A DNA stretch of 45,788 nucleotides from Betaproteobacteria bacterium SG8_41. Lineage in GTDB: Bacteria; Pseudomonadota; Gammaproteobacteria; Burkholderiales; SG8-41. Each line of letters starts with the position of its first letter. The first letter of the stretch is position 1. Positions 26,179 through 33,543 of the stretch are shown one piece after another. The notes below the pieces were generated by a model. The model was not told the DNA's origin. It saw only the letters and a program-made list of their open reading frames with translations, and did no database searches. The translations under genes were made by a program, and so were the position numbers. Location: the NCBI GenBank assembly GCA_001303585.1, contig LJTT01000013.1, forward strand, positions 1 to 45,788, given 5' to 3'.

Positions 26179-26382
26179 ATGTCCGAACAAACAACCAACA
26201 AGGCGCGGCACATCGACGTGACGGCGGCGGACCTTCCGCTGCACTGCCCGATGCCGTCAATGGTGCTCTGGAACGCGCATCCCCGAGTGTTCCTGCCAAT
26301 CGAGAAAACCGGCGAGGCGCTCTGCCCCTATTGCGGGACGCGCTACACCCTCAAGGGCGGCGCCACAGGCGGCGGACACTAG
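26179..26382 (+). CDS. Small CHCC-type zinc-finger protein
   Basis: A 67-residue protein with an AAGGGA ribosome-binding site before ATG 26179. The zinc-ligand set is Cys23, His34, Cys49 and Cys52 (CPMPS, HPRVFLP, CPYCGTRY), diagnostic of the zf-CHCC family related to the NDUFS6 zinc domain of complex I. Its bacterial role is unclear. Fixed position between ilvE and waaF. Confidence 0.88.
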   Translation: MSEQTTNKARHIDVTAADLPLHCPMPSMVLWNAHPRVFLPIEKTGEALCPYCGTRYTLKGGATGGGH

Positions 26383-26399
26383 CCGCCGCCGCGCCGATT

Positions 26400-26506
26400 G
26401 ATGAATGATGAATGTTGAATGATGGATGTTGAGTGATGAGTGTCGGATCGAGGGTTGGACTTCGGTTCGTAATTCAACATTCAAAATTTAGCATTCAACA
26501 TTCGAC
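26400..26506. repeat. Inverted pair of heptamer arrays between zinc-finger gene and waaF
   Basis: Left array 26400-26448: GATGAAT, GATGAAT, GTTGAAT, GATGGAT, GTTGAGT, GATGAGT, GTCGGAT. Right array 26472-26506: ATTCAAC, ATTCAAA, ATTTAGC, ATTCAAC, ATTCGAC. The right units are the complement of the left (GTTGAAT against ATTCAAC). The two could form an imperfect stem of about 35 bp with a loop of about 23 nt. Every unit is 7 bp. Confidence 0.88.
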
Positions 26507-26524
26507 GGTCCGGACGCAAGCTGC

Positions 26525-27538
26525 ATGACAAAGATTCTTGTCATCGGTCCGTCGTGGATCGGCGACATGGTGCTCGCGCAGCCTATGATCAAGCTGCTGC
26601 GCGCCCGCCACGGCGAGCCCGTGATCGACGTGCTCGCGCCGCGCTGGACGCTGCCACTAGTAGAGCGCATGCCCGAGGTGCGCCGTGCGATCGACCTCCC
26701 GGCCGGCCATGGCGAGCTGCGCCTCGCTGCGCGCTGGAAACTCGCCCGGCAGCTGCGGAGCGAACGCTATGATGAAGCCATCGTGCTGCCAAATTCATTC
26801 AAGTCCGCCCTCGTGCCCTTCCTTGCCGGCATTGCAATCCGCATCGGTTACATCGGAGAGGCGCGCTTCGGTCTGCTGACGAATGCCCGGCGACTTCCTG
26901 CCAAACGACTGCCCCAGATTGCGCAGCGCTACGCCGAGCTCGCGCTGCCGCGGGGAGAGCAGCTGCGCCTGCCGCTGCCGGCGCTGGAGCTGCGGGTGGA
27001 CGACGCCGCAAGACGCGCGGTGCTCGCCCGGCTCGGCCTCGAGCGGCAACGTCCCGCCGTCGCACTGTGCCCGGGAGCGGAGTACGGTCCCGCCAAGCGC
27101 TGGCCGGCGCGCTACTTTGCCGAGCTTGCGCAGGGTATTGCGGCGCGGGGCTGCTCGGTCTGGCTCATCGGCTCGCCGAACGACGCGCCACTCGGTGCGG
27201 AGATCGCCCGGGCCGCAGGTGGCGCCTGCCGCAGCCTGTGCGGAGAGACAACGCTTGGCGAAGCCATCGACGTGCTGTCGGCAACGGGGTTTGTGGTAAC
27301 CAACGATTCCGGCCTCATGCATGTTGCCGCCGCGCTGGGCAAGCCATTGATCGCGCTCTACGGCTCCAGCAGCCCGGAGTTCACCCCCCCGCTTTCGCCG
27401 AACGCCCAGATCCTGACGCTCGGGCTGCAGTGCAGCCCCTGCTTCGAGCGCGCGTGCCCCCTGGGGCATTTCAACTGCATGAACCAGCTCCTGCCGGACC
27501 GCGTTCTGGAGGAGATCGACTTTGATAGAATCTCGTGA
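26525..27538 (+). CDS. waaF: ADP-heptose:LPS heptosyltransferase II
   Basis: A 337-residue GT9 glycosyltransferase that adds the second heptose to the LPS inner core. It opens with KILVIGPSWIGDMVLAQPM, the family's N-terminal motif. It also has CPGAEYGPAKRWP and the sugar-nucleotide-binding TNDSGLMHVAAALGKPLIALYGSSSP, then CSPCFERACPLGHFNCM, seen in WaaF. Length is normal. Distinguishing heptosyltransferase II from I rests on the GAEYGPAKRWP form and the Cys-rich tail. Confidence 0.93.
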   Translation: MTKILVIGPSWIGDMVLAQPMIKLLRARHGEPVIDVLAPRWTLPLVERMPEVRRAIDLPAGHGELRLAARWKLARQLRSERYDEAIVLPNSFKSALVPFLAGIAIRIGYIGEARFGLLTNARRLPAKRLPQIAQRYAELALPRGEQLRLPLPALELRVDDAARRAVLARLGLERQRPAVALCPGAEYGPAKRWPARYFAELAQGIAARGCSVWLIGSPNDAPLGAEIARAAGGACRSLCGETTLGEAIDVLSATGFVVTNDSGLMHVAAALGKPLIALYGSSSPEFTPPLSPNAQILTLGLQCSPCFERACPLGHFNCMNQLLPDRVLEEIDFDRIS

Positions 27539-27602
27539 CGGGGGCGGCCCGGGCGACGGGCCATGACCGCCGCGACAACAAGCGATAACCGCGGTGCCGG
27601 AG

Positions 27603-28040
27603 ATGAAGAAGGCGCTGTTTCCCACACCCCAGGACGCGGAGGCCGCGTTTTACGACGCGTTCACCAAGTCGGACCTGGAAGCGATGATGGCCGTTTGGGC
27701 CGATGACGATGATATCTACTGCGTGCACCCGCAGGGCGCCAGGGTTGCTGGCGTTGAGCGCGTGCGCGAATCCTGGCGCCAGGTATTTGCCAGCGGGCAA
27801 ACGCTGCGCTTTCAGCTGCGTGACCAGCAGTACGTGCGGGGCATGATGCTTTCCGTCCACAGCGTCTATGAGCACATCACGATCACCGGCGAGCCCCGCT
27901 CGCGCGCACCAATGGTGGCGACCAATATCTACATGAGGACCGAGCGCGGCTGGCGCATGGTCGCGCACCACGCTTCGCCGGCTCCGGCCGCACCCAGTGC
28001 AGAACCAGAGCGCCGACGCGAGCCAAAGACGCTGCACTAG
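27603..28040 (+). CDS. SnoaL-like/NTF2-fold protein
   Basis: A 145-residue NTF2-like protein; GTG 27594 is an alternative start. The first helix is EAAFYDAFTKSDLEAMMAVW, followed by DDDDIYCVHPQGARVAG and a C-terminal sheet (ERGWRMVAHHASP), the pattern of SnoaL-like/DUF4440 proteins. The family includes small-molecule isomerases, hydrolases and non-enzymatic domains, so no reaction is assigned. It is 65 nt after waaF and ahead of a TcuA-like flavoprotein. The tail is Pro/Ala-rich. Confidence 0.78.
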   Translation: MKKALFPTPQDAEAAFYDAFTKSDLEAMMAVWADDDDIYCVHPQGARVAGVERVRESWRQVFASGQTLRFQLRDQQYVRGMMLSVHSVYEHITITGEPRSRAPMVATNIYMRTERGWRMVAHHASPAPAAPSAEPERRREPKTLH

Positions 28041-28045
28041 AGGGC

Positions 28046-28171
28046 CGTGAATCGCAAACGTGAAACGTAAATCGCGGGGCGCCTTGGCCGTCAAAACGCC
28101 TCGCGGTTGACGATCTGCGATTCACGATTTGCAAGTTGCGATTCACGATTCACCATTTACGATTCACGAAT
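28046..28171. repeat. Inverted heptamer arrays upstream of the flavoprotein gene
   Basis: Left array (28046-28073): CGTGAAT, CGCAAAC, GTGAAAC, GTAAATC. Right array (28109-28171), nine units: GACGATC, TGCGATT, CACGATT, TGCAAGT, TGCGATT, CACGATT, CACCATT, TACGATT, CACGAAT. Left units are the complement of right units. The right array is open in frame with the next gene and would be read as CDSRF-type repeats, but the ribosome-binding site places the true start after it. Confidence 0.88.
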
Positions 28172-28184
28172 GCAAAGGAAAGCA

Positions 28185-29690
28185 ATGAGCACAACGGATT
28201 TTGGCAAGCCCGACGTAATTGTGGTGGGCGCCGGCAATGCCGCCGCCTGCGCGGCTCTCGCCGCGCGCGAGAACGGCGCCTCGGTCATCATGCTGGAAGC
28301 CGCGCCAATCGATGATTGCGGCGGGAACAGCCGCTACACCGGCGGACTGATGCGGGTGGCGTATAACGGTGTCGATGACCTGGCGCAACTCATTCCCGAT
28401 CTCACGGAAGAAGAGAAGAAAACGCATGACTTCGGCAGTTACACGGCCGAGGCTTACTACGACGACATGGGCCGCATAACGCAGTACAGCACCGACCCCG
28501 ACCTGTGCGAACTCCTGATCTCCCGCAGCTTCGAGACACTGGTCTGGATGCGCAAGAAGGGCGTGCGCTTCCAGCCTAGCTACGGCCGCCAGTCCTACAA
28601 GATCGACGACAAGCGCTTCAAGTTCTGGGGCGGCCTCGCGGCCGAGACGTGGGGCGGCGGCGAGGGCCTCGTCGAGAACGAGCACAAGGCGTGCGAGCGC
28701 GAAGGGATCAAGATCTTCTACGAGACACCCGCGCTGGCCCTCGTTACCGATGATGACGGGCGCGTGATCGGCGTTCGCGCCAAGCACAAGGGCAGGAATG
28801 TTGAGATCCGTGCCCAAGCGGTTGTCCTTGCCTGCGGCGGGTTCGAATCCAGCGCCGAGATGCGTGCGCGCTACCTTGGCCCCGGCTGGGACCTCGCAAA
28901 AGTCCGCGGCACCCGCTACAACAACGGCCAGGGCATCAAGATGGCCCTCGACGTGGGCGCAATGCCCTACGGGCACTGGTCCGGGTGCCACTCCGTTGGC
29001 TGGGACATGAACGCCCCGCCTTTCGGGGATCTTGCGGTCGGCGACCAGTTCCAGAAGCACAGCTACCCGTGGGGCATCATGGTCAATGCGCGCGGGGAGC
29101 GGTTCGTGGACGAAGGCGCCGATTTCCGCAACTACACCTATGCCAAGTACGGCCGGGTCATCCTGGAGCAGCCGGGCATGTTTGCCTGGCAGGTCTTCGA
29201 CAAGAAGATCATTCCTGTGCTGCGCGATGAATACCGCATCAAGCAGGTGACGAAGGTGCGCGCCGACACGCTCGAGGAACTGGTGAAGAAACTCGAGGGC
29301 GTGGACGCGGAAAACTGCCTGCGCGAAATCCAGGAATACAACAAGGCGGTGCGCACCGACATCCCGTTCAACATGGCAATCAAGGACGGCCGCCACACGG
29401 AGGGCCTCAGAATCAACAAAAGCAACTGGGCCAACCGCATCGATGAGCCGCCGTTCGAGGCTTACGCGGTCACATGCGGCGTGACGTTCAGCTTCGGCGG
29501 GGTCAAGGTCAGCAACGACGCCGAGGTCGAGGACACAGCCGGGAAGGCCATCCCGGGGCTCTACGCCGCAGGCGAGATGGTCGGCGGAATCTTCTATCAC
29601 AATTACCCGGGCGGCACCGGGCTTACCTCCGGATCCGTGTTCGGGAAGATCGCCGGCACCAGCGCCGCCGCTTACGTCAAGAAGAAATAG
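28185..29690 (+). CDS. FAD-dependent dehydrogenase, TcuA (tricarballylate dehydrogenase)-like
   Basis: A 501-residue flavoprotein of the succinate dehydrogenase/fumarate reductase superfamily. The start ATG 28185 follows AAAGGAAAGCA. The N-terminal FAD-binding VVGAGNAAACAALAARENGA and the C-terminal GLYAAGEMVGGIFYHNYPGGTG match TcuA, which oxidises tricarballylate to cis-aconitate. The TcuB electron-transfer partner and the TcuC transporter are not present, so a different dicarboxylate or unsaturated acid substrate is possible. The next gene is a class II aldolase, and a SnoaL-like protein precedes it. Confidence 0.8.
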   Translation: MSTTDFGKPDVIVVGAGNAAACAALAARENGASVIMLEAAPIDDCGGNSRYTGGLMRVAYNGVDDLAQLIPDLTEEEKKTHDFGSYTAEAYYDDMGRITQYSTDPDLCELLISRSFETLVWMRKKGVRFQPSYGRQSYKIDDKRFKFWGGLAAETWGGGEGLVENEHKACEREGIKIFYETPALALVTDDDGRVIGVRAKHKGRNVEIRAQAVVLACGGFESSAEMRARYLGPGWDLAKVRGTRYNNGQGIKMALDVGAMPYGHWSGCHSVGWDMNAPPFGDLAVGDQFQKHSYPWGIMVNARGERFVDEGADFRNYTYAKYGRVILEQPGMFAWQVFDKKIIPVLRDEYRIKQVTKVRADTLEELVKKLEGVDAENCLREIQEYNKAVRTDIPFNMAIKDGRHTEGLRINKSNWANRIDEPPFEAYAVTCGVTFSFGGVKVSNDAEVEDTAGKAIPGLYAAGEMVGGIFYHNYPGGTGLTSGSVFGKIAGTSAAAYVKKK

Positions 29691-29777
29691 TTTGAAGTTT
29701 GGACGACTGTTCGCTGCGAAGTTGCTCGCACCGAATTTCGAATATGGCACTTTGAACATTGAACGTGGAACTTTGAA
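29690..29777. repeat. Heptamer array after the flavoprotein gene
   Basis: GTTTGAA and GTTTGGA at 29690-29703 overlap the stop codon's last base. CTTTGAA, CATTGAA, CGTGGAA and CTTTGAA lie at 29750-29777. The unit type resembles that at 15496. The two sub-arrays are in the same orientation here. Confidence 0.65.
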
Positions 29778-29828
29778 CCTCGTATGCAAAGGCGAATGGA
29801 ATCGCTGCACGATACGAAGGGAGATCGC

Positions 29829-30608
29829 ATGAATGCGCCGGCCATCAGGATCACCAGACCCGTTCGCGAGCAGGTGAGCAATGAAGAATGGGAGGCCCGA
29901 GTCAACCTGGCGGCGTGCTATCGGCTGATGCACGAGTTCGGCATGGTGGAGATGGTCGCCAATCACATCTCCGCACGCGTCCCGGGAACCCGAAACGAGT
30001 TCCTGATCAATCCGTATGGCATGCTCTACGAGGAAATGACCGCCTCGAGCATGATCAGGATCGATCTCGAGGGTAACGTTCTCTTCAATGCCACCGAGTA
30101 CGGCGTGAACCAGGCAGGTTATGTAATCCACAGCGCGATACACGGCGCGCGCCACGACGTCGACTGTGTCATCCACACGCATACCCTGCCCGGGATGGCG
30201 GTATCGGCGATGAAGTGCGGGCTCATGCCGATCGCTCAGACCTCGATGCGCTGGGCAAAGGGCGTCTCCTACCACGACTTCGAAGGCATCGCGATCCGCA
30301 CGGAAGAGCGGGAACGGCTCGTGCAGGACCTCGGCACCAACGACGCAATGATCCTGAGGAACCACGGCCTGCTCACCTGCGGGCCCAGCGTTCCCGAGTG
30401 CTTCAACAACATGTTTCGCCTCGAGCGGGCATGCCAGCTGCAGGTGATGACGCTCTCGTGCAACACCGAGATTCAGCTTCCGCCGCAGGAGATCGTCGAT
30501 CAGTCGTGGCAGCTTTTCCAGCCCGGCGTGCGGCGCCGCCTCGGCCTTCTCGAGTGGCCTTCGCTCCTGCGCAAGCTCGACCGCATCGATCCTTCCTACC
30601 GCGACTGA
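29829..30608 (+). CDS. Class II aldolase/adducin family protein
   Basis: A 259-residue protein starting after a strong AAGGGAG ribosome-binding site. The metal-binding histidines are visible in CVIHTHTLPGMAVSAM and in RNHGLLTCGP. The catalytic or structural acidic position after NHISARVPG is less certain. The family includes fuculose- and rhamnulose-phosphate aldolases and decarboxylases, so the reaction is not fixed. It follows the TcuA-like gene by 138 nt on the same strand and may share its pathway. A degenerate amidohydrolase fragment follows. Confidence 0.85.
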   Translation: MNAPAIRITRPVREQVSNEEWEARVNLAACYRLMHEFGMVEMVANHISARVPGTRNEFLINPYGMLYEEMTASSMIRIDLEGNVLFNATEYGVNQAGYVIHSAIHGARHDVDCVIHTHTLPGMAVSAMKCGLMPIAQTSMRWAKGVSYHDFEGIAIRTEERERLVQDLGTNDAMILRNHGLLTCGPSVPECFNNMFRLERACQLQVMTLSCNTEIQLPPQEIVDQSWQLFQPGVRRRLGLLEWPSLLRKLDRIDPSYRD

Positions 30609-30620
30609 TTTCAGAAAAGC

Positions 30621-30711
30621 GTGATAGGTGACGGGTAACGAAATGCGCGGGGTGCAGCACATCCCTCGTCTGCCGCGTCGAGTTTCGATTCACGATTTAC
30701 TATTTACGTCA
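30621..30711. repeat. Heptamer arrays after the aldolase gene
   Basis: GTGATAG, GTGACGG and GTAACGA (30621-30641) lie 12 nt after the stop. TTCGATT, CACGATT, TACTATT and TACGTCA (30684-30711) follow after a GC-rich core, in roughly inverted sense. Same CACGATT unit as at 2969, 12039 and 28123. Confidence 0.7.
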
Positions 30712-30754
30712 CTCGGTAACATAGCGGCCGCTTGCCCGGGGGCCCGACCCGCAT

Positions 30755-30901
30755 CCCCGCACGCCGAAGCACGCCGTCCCGACGGGCACGATCGACTGTC
30801 ACCACCACGTCTTCGAGGGCCAGGCGAAGGATCCACTCGTCAGTAAACTGAGCGACACTCCGCCGCTGTGGCCGGCACAGCACACCGCTTTGCATGGCTA
30901 A
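30755..30901 (+). pseudogene. Probable relic of an amidohydrolase N-terminus
   Basis: The 323-nt stretch before the alpha/beta hydrolase has no intact gene. In one frame (about 30755-30901) it reads PKHAVPTGTIDCHHHVFEG and continues KDPLVSK before a stop at 30899-30901. The IDCHHHVFE pattern is the metal-binding His-x-His opening of amidohydrolase-2 (COG3618-like) proteins. There is no start codon or ribosome-binding site, and the rest of the roughly 280-residue domain is missing. It is probably an N-terminal remnant of a deleted gene. Chance resemblance cannot be excluded. Confidence 0.42.
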
Positions 30902-30931
30902 AGGCTTCCAAATGTTAAGCTGTATGGCGTC

Positions 30932-32389
30932 ATGATTCGGAGCTCTATAAAGCACGCGCTCCTGTTTGCCGTCTATGGCGCGAGCGCGATTGTTCTCGCG
31001 GCGGTAACGGCCTACGTGGTGCACCTCGAAGGCCTGCCCGACCTGATGGTATGGCACACCGCGCGACTCGATGCCGAATTTCGCGCCGATGACGCGGGGA
31101 AGGTGAAAACCCTCGCCGACTACCGGGCGCTCGAAGAGAGGCTGTTCAGGCAGTTGAAGGCGCGAGTGTATGACCAGGTGCCGCCCGAAGCCCGCCGCGG
31201 ATTGAACCGTTACTCAGCGGGCAGCCTCTCAGACCCCCTTGCCCAGGCGGTGAACTGGAACCGGACGTTCGAGCTTTCAGTTCCACAGCCGCGTGGAGGG
31301 ATTCTCCTGCTGCACGGCCTCTCCGACTCGCCGTACTCGTTGCGGGCGCTCGGTGAGCGGCTGCATGCGCTTGGCTATCACGTCGTCGGCCTGAGACTCC
31401 CGGGCCACGGCACGGCGCCTGCGGGCCTCCTTCGCGTGCACTGGCGGGATATGGCGGCTGCGACGCGGCTCGCGGTCCGCGATCTGCGCCGCAGGCTCGC
31501 GGCTGATCGGCCACTCTACGTCATCGGCTATTCGACGGGCGCCGCCCTCGCGGTGGAGTACGCGCTCGCACGCCTGCAGGGGGAGCATTTGCCCGCCGTT
31601 GAAAAGCTGGTGCTGATCTCACCGGCGATCGGCGTGTCCGCCGCCGCCGCCCTTGCCGTCTGGCAGGGGCGCATCTCGGTATGGCTGGGTCTGCCAAAGG
31701 TCGCCTGGACCGATATCGGCCCTGAGTACGATCCTTACAAGTACACGTCGTTCACGGTCAACGCAGCCGACCAGGTTCACGGCATCACGCGCTCCATTTC
31801 GGAGCAGCTCGCCAAGATCGGCAGAAACGGGCCGGTCGAGGGTATGCCGAAGGTGCTTGTGTTTCAGTCAGCGGTGGACGCCACCGTGTCCGTTACGGCC
31901 GTGGCGGATGTCCTGCTGCAGCGTCTCGCGCCGGAGGGCCACGAGGCGGTGGTGTTCGATCTCAACCGACACGCCGATGCCGCGGATCTGTTCAGGCCGG
32001 GCGCGCTCGAAGTGTCGGGACGCCTCCTGCGCGGGCCCGCGTTGCCATTCGCGCTCAGCGTGCTCGCCAATGCCAGCGTGGATTCTCTTGCGCTGGACGT
32101 AATCCATCGCACCCCGGTGAGCGGCGAGATAACCCGCCAACCGACGGGGCTTGCATGGCCGGACGAGATATTTTCGTTGTCCCACGTCGCCCTGCCCTTC
32201 CCGCCGGACGACCCGATCTACGGAGCCAAGCGCCCCGCACAGCAAAAGATGATCTTCCTCGGCAGGCCAGAGCTGCTCGGGGAGCGCGGATTGCTTGCGG
32301 TCTCGCCCGCCGTGCTGCTGAGACTCCGGCACAATCCGTTCTACAGCTACCTGAACGATCGCGTCGAGCGCTTCCTCGAATCGCATTGA
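30932..32389 (+). CDS. Membrane-anchored alpha/beta hydrolase
   Basis: A 485-residue protein with an N-terminal transmembrane anchor (about residues 8-30). The alpha/beta hydrolase core begins near residue 120: oxyanion region LLHGLSDSPYSLRALGERL, nucleophile in VIGYSTGAALAVEYA, a possible acid in QSAVDATVSV and a His in NRHADAADLF. It resembles serine-aminopeptidase-S33/monoacylglycerol-lipase-type hydrolases but carries about 140 extra C-terminal residues. The substrate is unknown. The stop overlaps a TTG start of yheT (TTGA), making a two-hydrolase unit. Confidence 0.82.
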   Translation: MIRSSIKHALLFAVYGASAIVLAAVTAYVVHLEGLPDLMVWHTARLDAEFRADDAGKVKTLADYRALEERLFRQLKARVYDQVPPEARRGLNRYSAGSLSDPLAQAVNWNRTFELSVPQPRGGILLLHGLSDSPYSLRALGERLHALGYHVVGLRLPGHGTAPAGLLRVHWRDMAAATRLAVRDLRRRLAADRPLYVIGYSTGAALAVEYALARLQGEHLPAVEKLVLISPAIGVSAAAALAVWQGRISVWLGLPKVAWTDIGPEYDPYKYTSFTVNAADQVHGITRSISEQLAKIGRNGPVEGMPKVLVFQSAVDATVSVTAVADVLLQRLAPEGHEAVVFDLNRHADAADLFRPGALEVSGRLLRGPALPFALSVLANASVDSLALDVIHRTPVSGEITRQPTGLAWPDEIFSLSHVALPFPPDDPIYGAKRPAQQKMIFLGRPELLGERGLLAVSPAVLLRLRHNPFYSYLNDRVERFLESH

Positions 32390-33402
32390 CGCGCGCCCGG
32401 TCATTGATCGAATACATTCCACCATGGTGGCTGCGCAACGGCCATGCGCAGACCGTCTACGCGGCGCTTTTCGCGCCGCAGCCGCGCGTGCGCTACCGGC
32501 GCGAGCGCTGGGATACGCCTGACGGCGACTTCATCTCGATCGACTGGCTCGAATCTCGACGCTCACTAGTCGAAACCCAAAGTTCGAAACTCGAAACTGC
32601 AAGGCCCCTGGTCGTGCTCTTTCACGGGCTCGAGGGCAGCTCGCGCAGCCACTACGCGCTCGCGCTGATGGCCGAGGTCTCGCGCCGTGGCTGGCAGGGC
32701 GCCGTCGTGCATTTCCGCGGCTGCGGCGGCGAGCCCAATCGCCTGCCGCGCGCCTATCATTCCGGGGACAGCGCCGAAGCCGACTGGATACTGCAGCGCT
32801 TCGCGGCAAAACACGCTGGCGCCACTGTCTGTGCAGCCGGCGTCTCGCTCGGGGGCAACGTGCTGCTCAAATGGCTGGGAGAAAACGCTCACACCGCCAG
32901 CGCCGTCGTGGCCCGCGCCGCGGCGATCTCGGCGCCGGTTGACCTCATGGCAGCGGGCGATGCCCTAGGCCGGGGTTTCAACCTTCTCTACGCCCGGCAT
33001 TTCCTGCGGACGATGAAAGCAAAGAGCCTCGCGAAACTGTCGCGTTTCCCCGGCCTCTACGACGCCGAGCGCGTGCGCGGCGCGCGCACGTTGCGGGAGT
33101 TCGATGACCTCGTCACGGCCCCCGTCCACGGGTACGCGGGCGTGGATGACTACTGGACCCGCGCCAGCAGCAAGCCGTGGCTGCGCCATATTGCAGTGCC
33201 GACGCTCATGATCAACGCGCGCAACGATCCCTTCCTGCCGCACCAGGCATTGCCCAATGGGGAGGACCTTTCCCCCGCCGTGACGCCAGATTTTCCGGAC
33301 GGTGGCGGCCATGCCGCATTCGTGGCCGGCGCCTTTCCCGGCCGCATCGACTGGTTGCCGCGGCGCATCCTTGATTTTTTCGGTGCGGAAGCTGAAAAAT
33401 AG
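32386..33402 (+). CDS. YheT family alpha/beta hydrolase
   Basis: A 338-residue hydrolase matching E. coli YheT in length and motifs: YIPPWWLRNGHAQT, LFHGLEGSSRSHYA, VHFRGCGGEPNRLPRAYHSGD, the nucleophile elbow AGVSLGGNVLLKW, and GGGHAAFVAG around the catalytic His. TTG 32386 overlaps the preceding TGA; TTG 32404 is a possible alternative. A seven- to eight-unit heptamer array is inserted in the loop between DGDFISIDWLE and PLVVLFHGLEG and adds about 9 residues relative to E. coli YheT. The frame is kept. The exact substrate of the family is not known. Confidence 0.88.
   Translation: MTRARSLIEYIPPWWLRNGHAQTVYAALFAPQPRVRYRRERWDTPDGDFISIDWLESRRSLVETQSSKLETARPLVVLFHGLEGSSRSHYALALMAEVSRRGWQGAVVHFRGCGGEPNRLPRAYHSGDSAEADWILQRFAAKHAGATVCAAGVSLGGNVLLKWLGENAHTASAVVARAAAISAPVDLMAAGDALGRGFNLLYARHFLRTMKAKSLAKLSRFPGLYDAERVRGARTLREFDDLVTAPVHGYAGVDDYWTRASSKPWLRHIAVPTLMINARNDPFLPHQALPNGEDLSPAVTPDFPDGGGHAAFVAGAFPGRIDWLPRRILDFFGAEAEK
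32548..32603. repeat. Heptamer array inside yheT
   Basis: Eight 7-bp units in a row: CTCGAAT, CTCGACG, CTCACTA, GTCGAAA, CCCAAAG, TTCGAAA, CTCGAAA, CTGCAAG. It encodes a loop reading SLVETQSSKLET in YheT. Its unit is the complement of the GTTTCGA unit in the tldD 5' region. Confidence 0.82.
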
Positions 33403-33493
33403 CGATCAGTGAGCCGAATGGAGCGGGCAGCACCACGCTCCGCCGGGACGCATCCGTTTTTCCCGTCTAGCGCTCCAGCTTCCACGATCCCCG

Positions 33494-33523
33494 TTAACGC
33501 GGGTTGGGCTGACATGCGATAAT
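33494..33523 (+). promoter_or_regulatory. Probable promoter of the phosphomannomutase gene
   Basis: TTAACG (4 of 6 to consensus) and GATAAT (5 of 6) are separated by 18 bp, ending 20 nt before the ATG. An AAAGG ribosome-binding site follows. Sequence match only. Confidence 0.4.
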
Positions 33524-33543
33524 TCGGCAAAAGGCGGCTTTCC

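Noticed and set aside
28107-28184. N-terminal extension of the flavoprotein through the repeat (CDSRF-type peptide)
   Set aside because: The extension is only translated heptamer array, and a proper ribosome-binding site precedes ATG 28185.
28838-28850. GGTTCGAATCC-like string resembling a tRNA T-loop
   Set aside because: It lies inside the flavoprotein gene and codes for GFESSAE. No acceptor or anticodon stem can be drawn around it.
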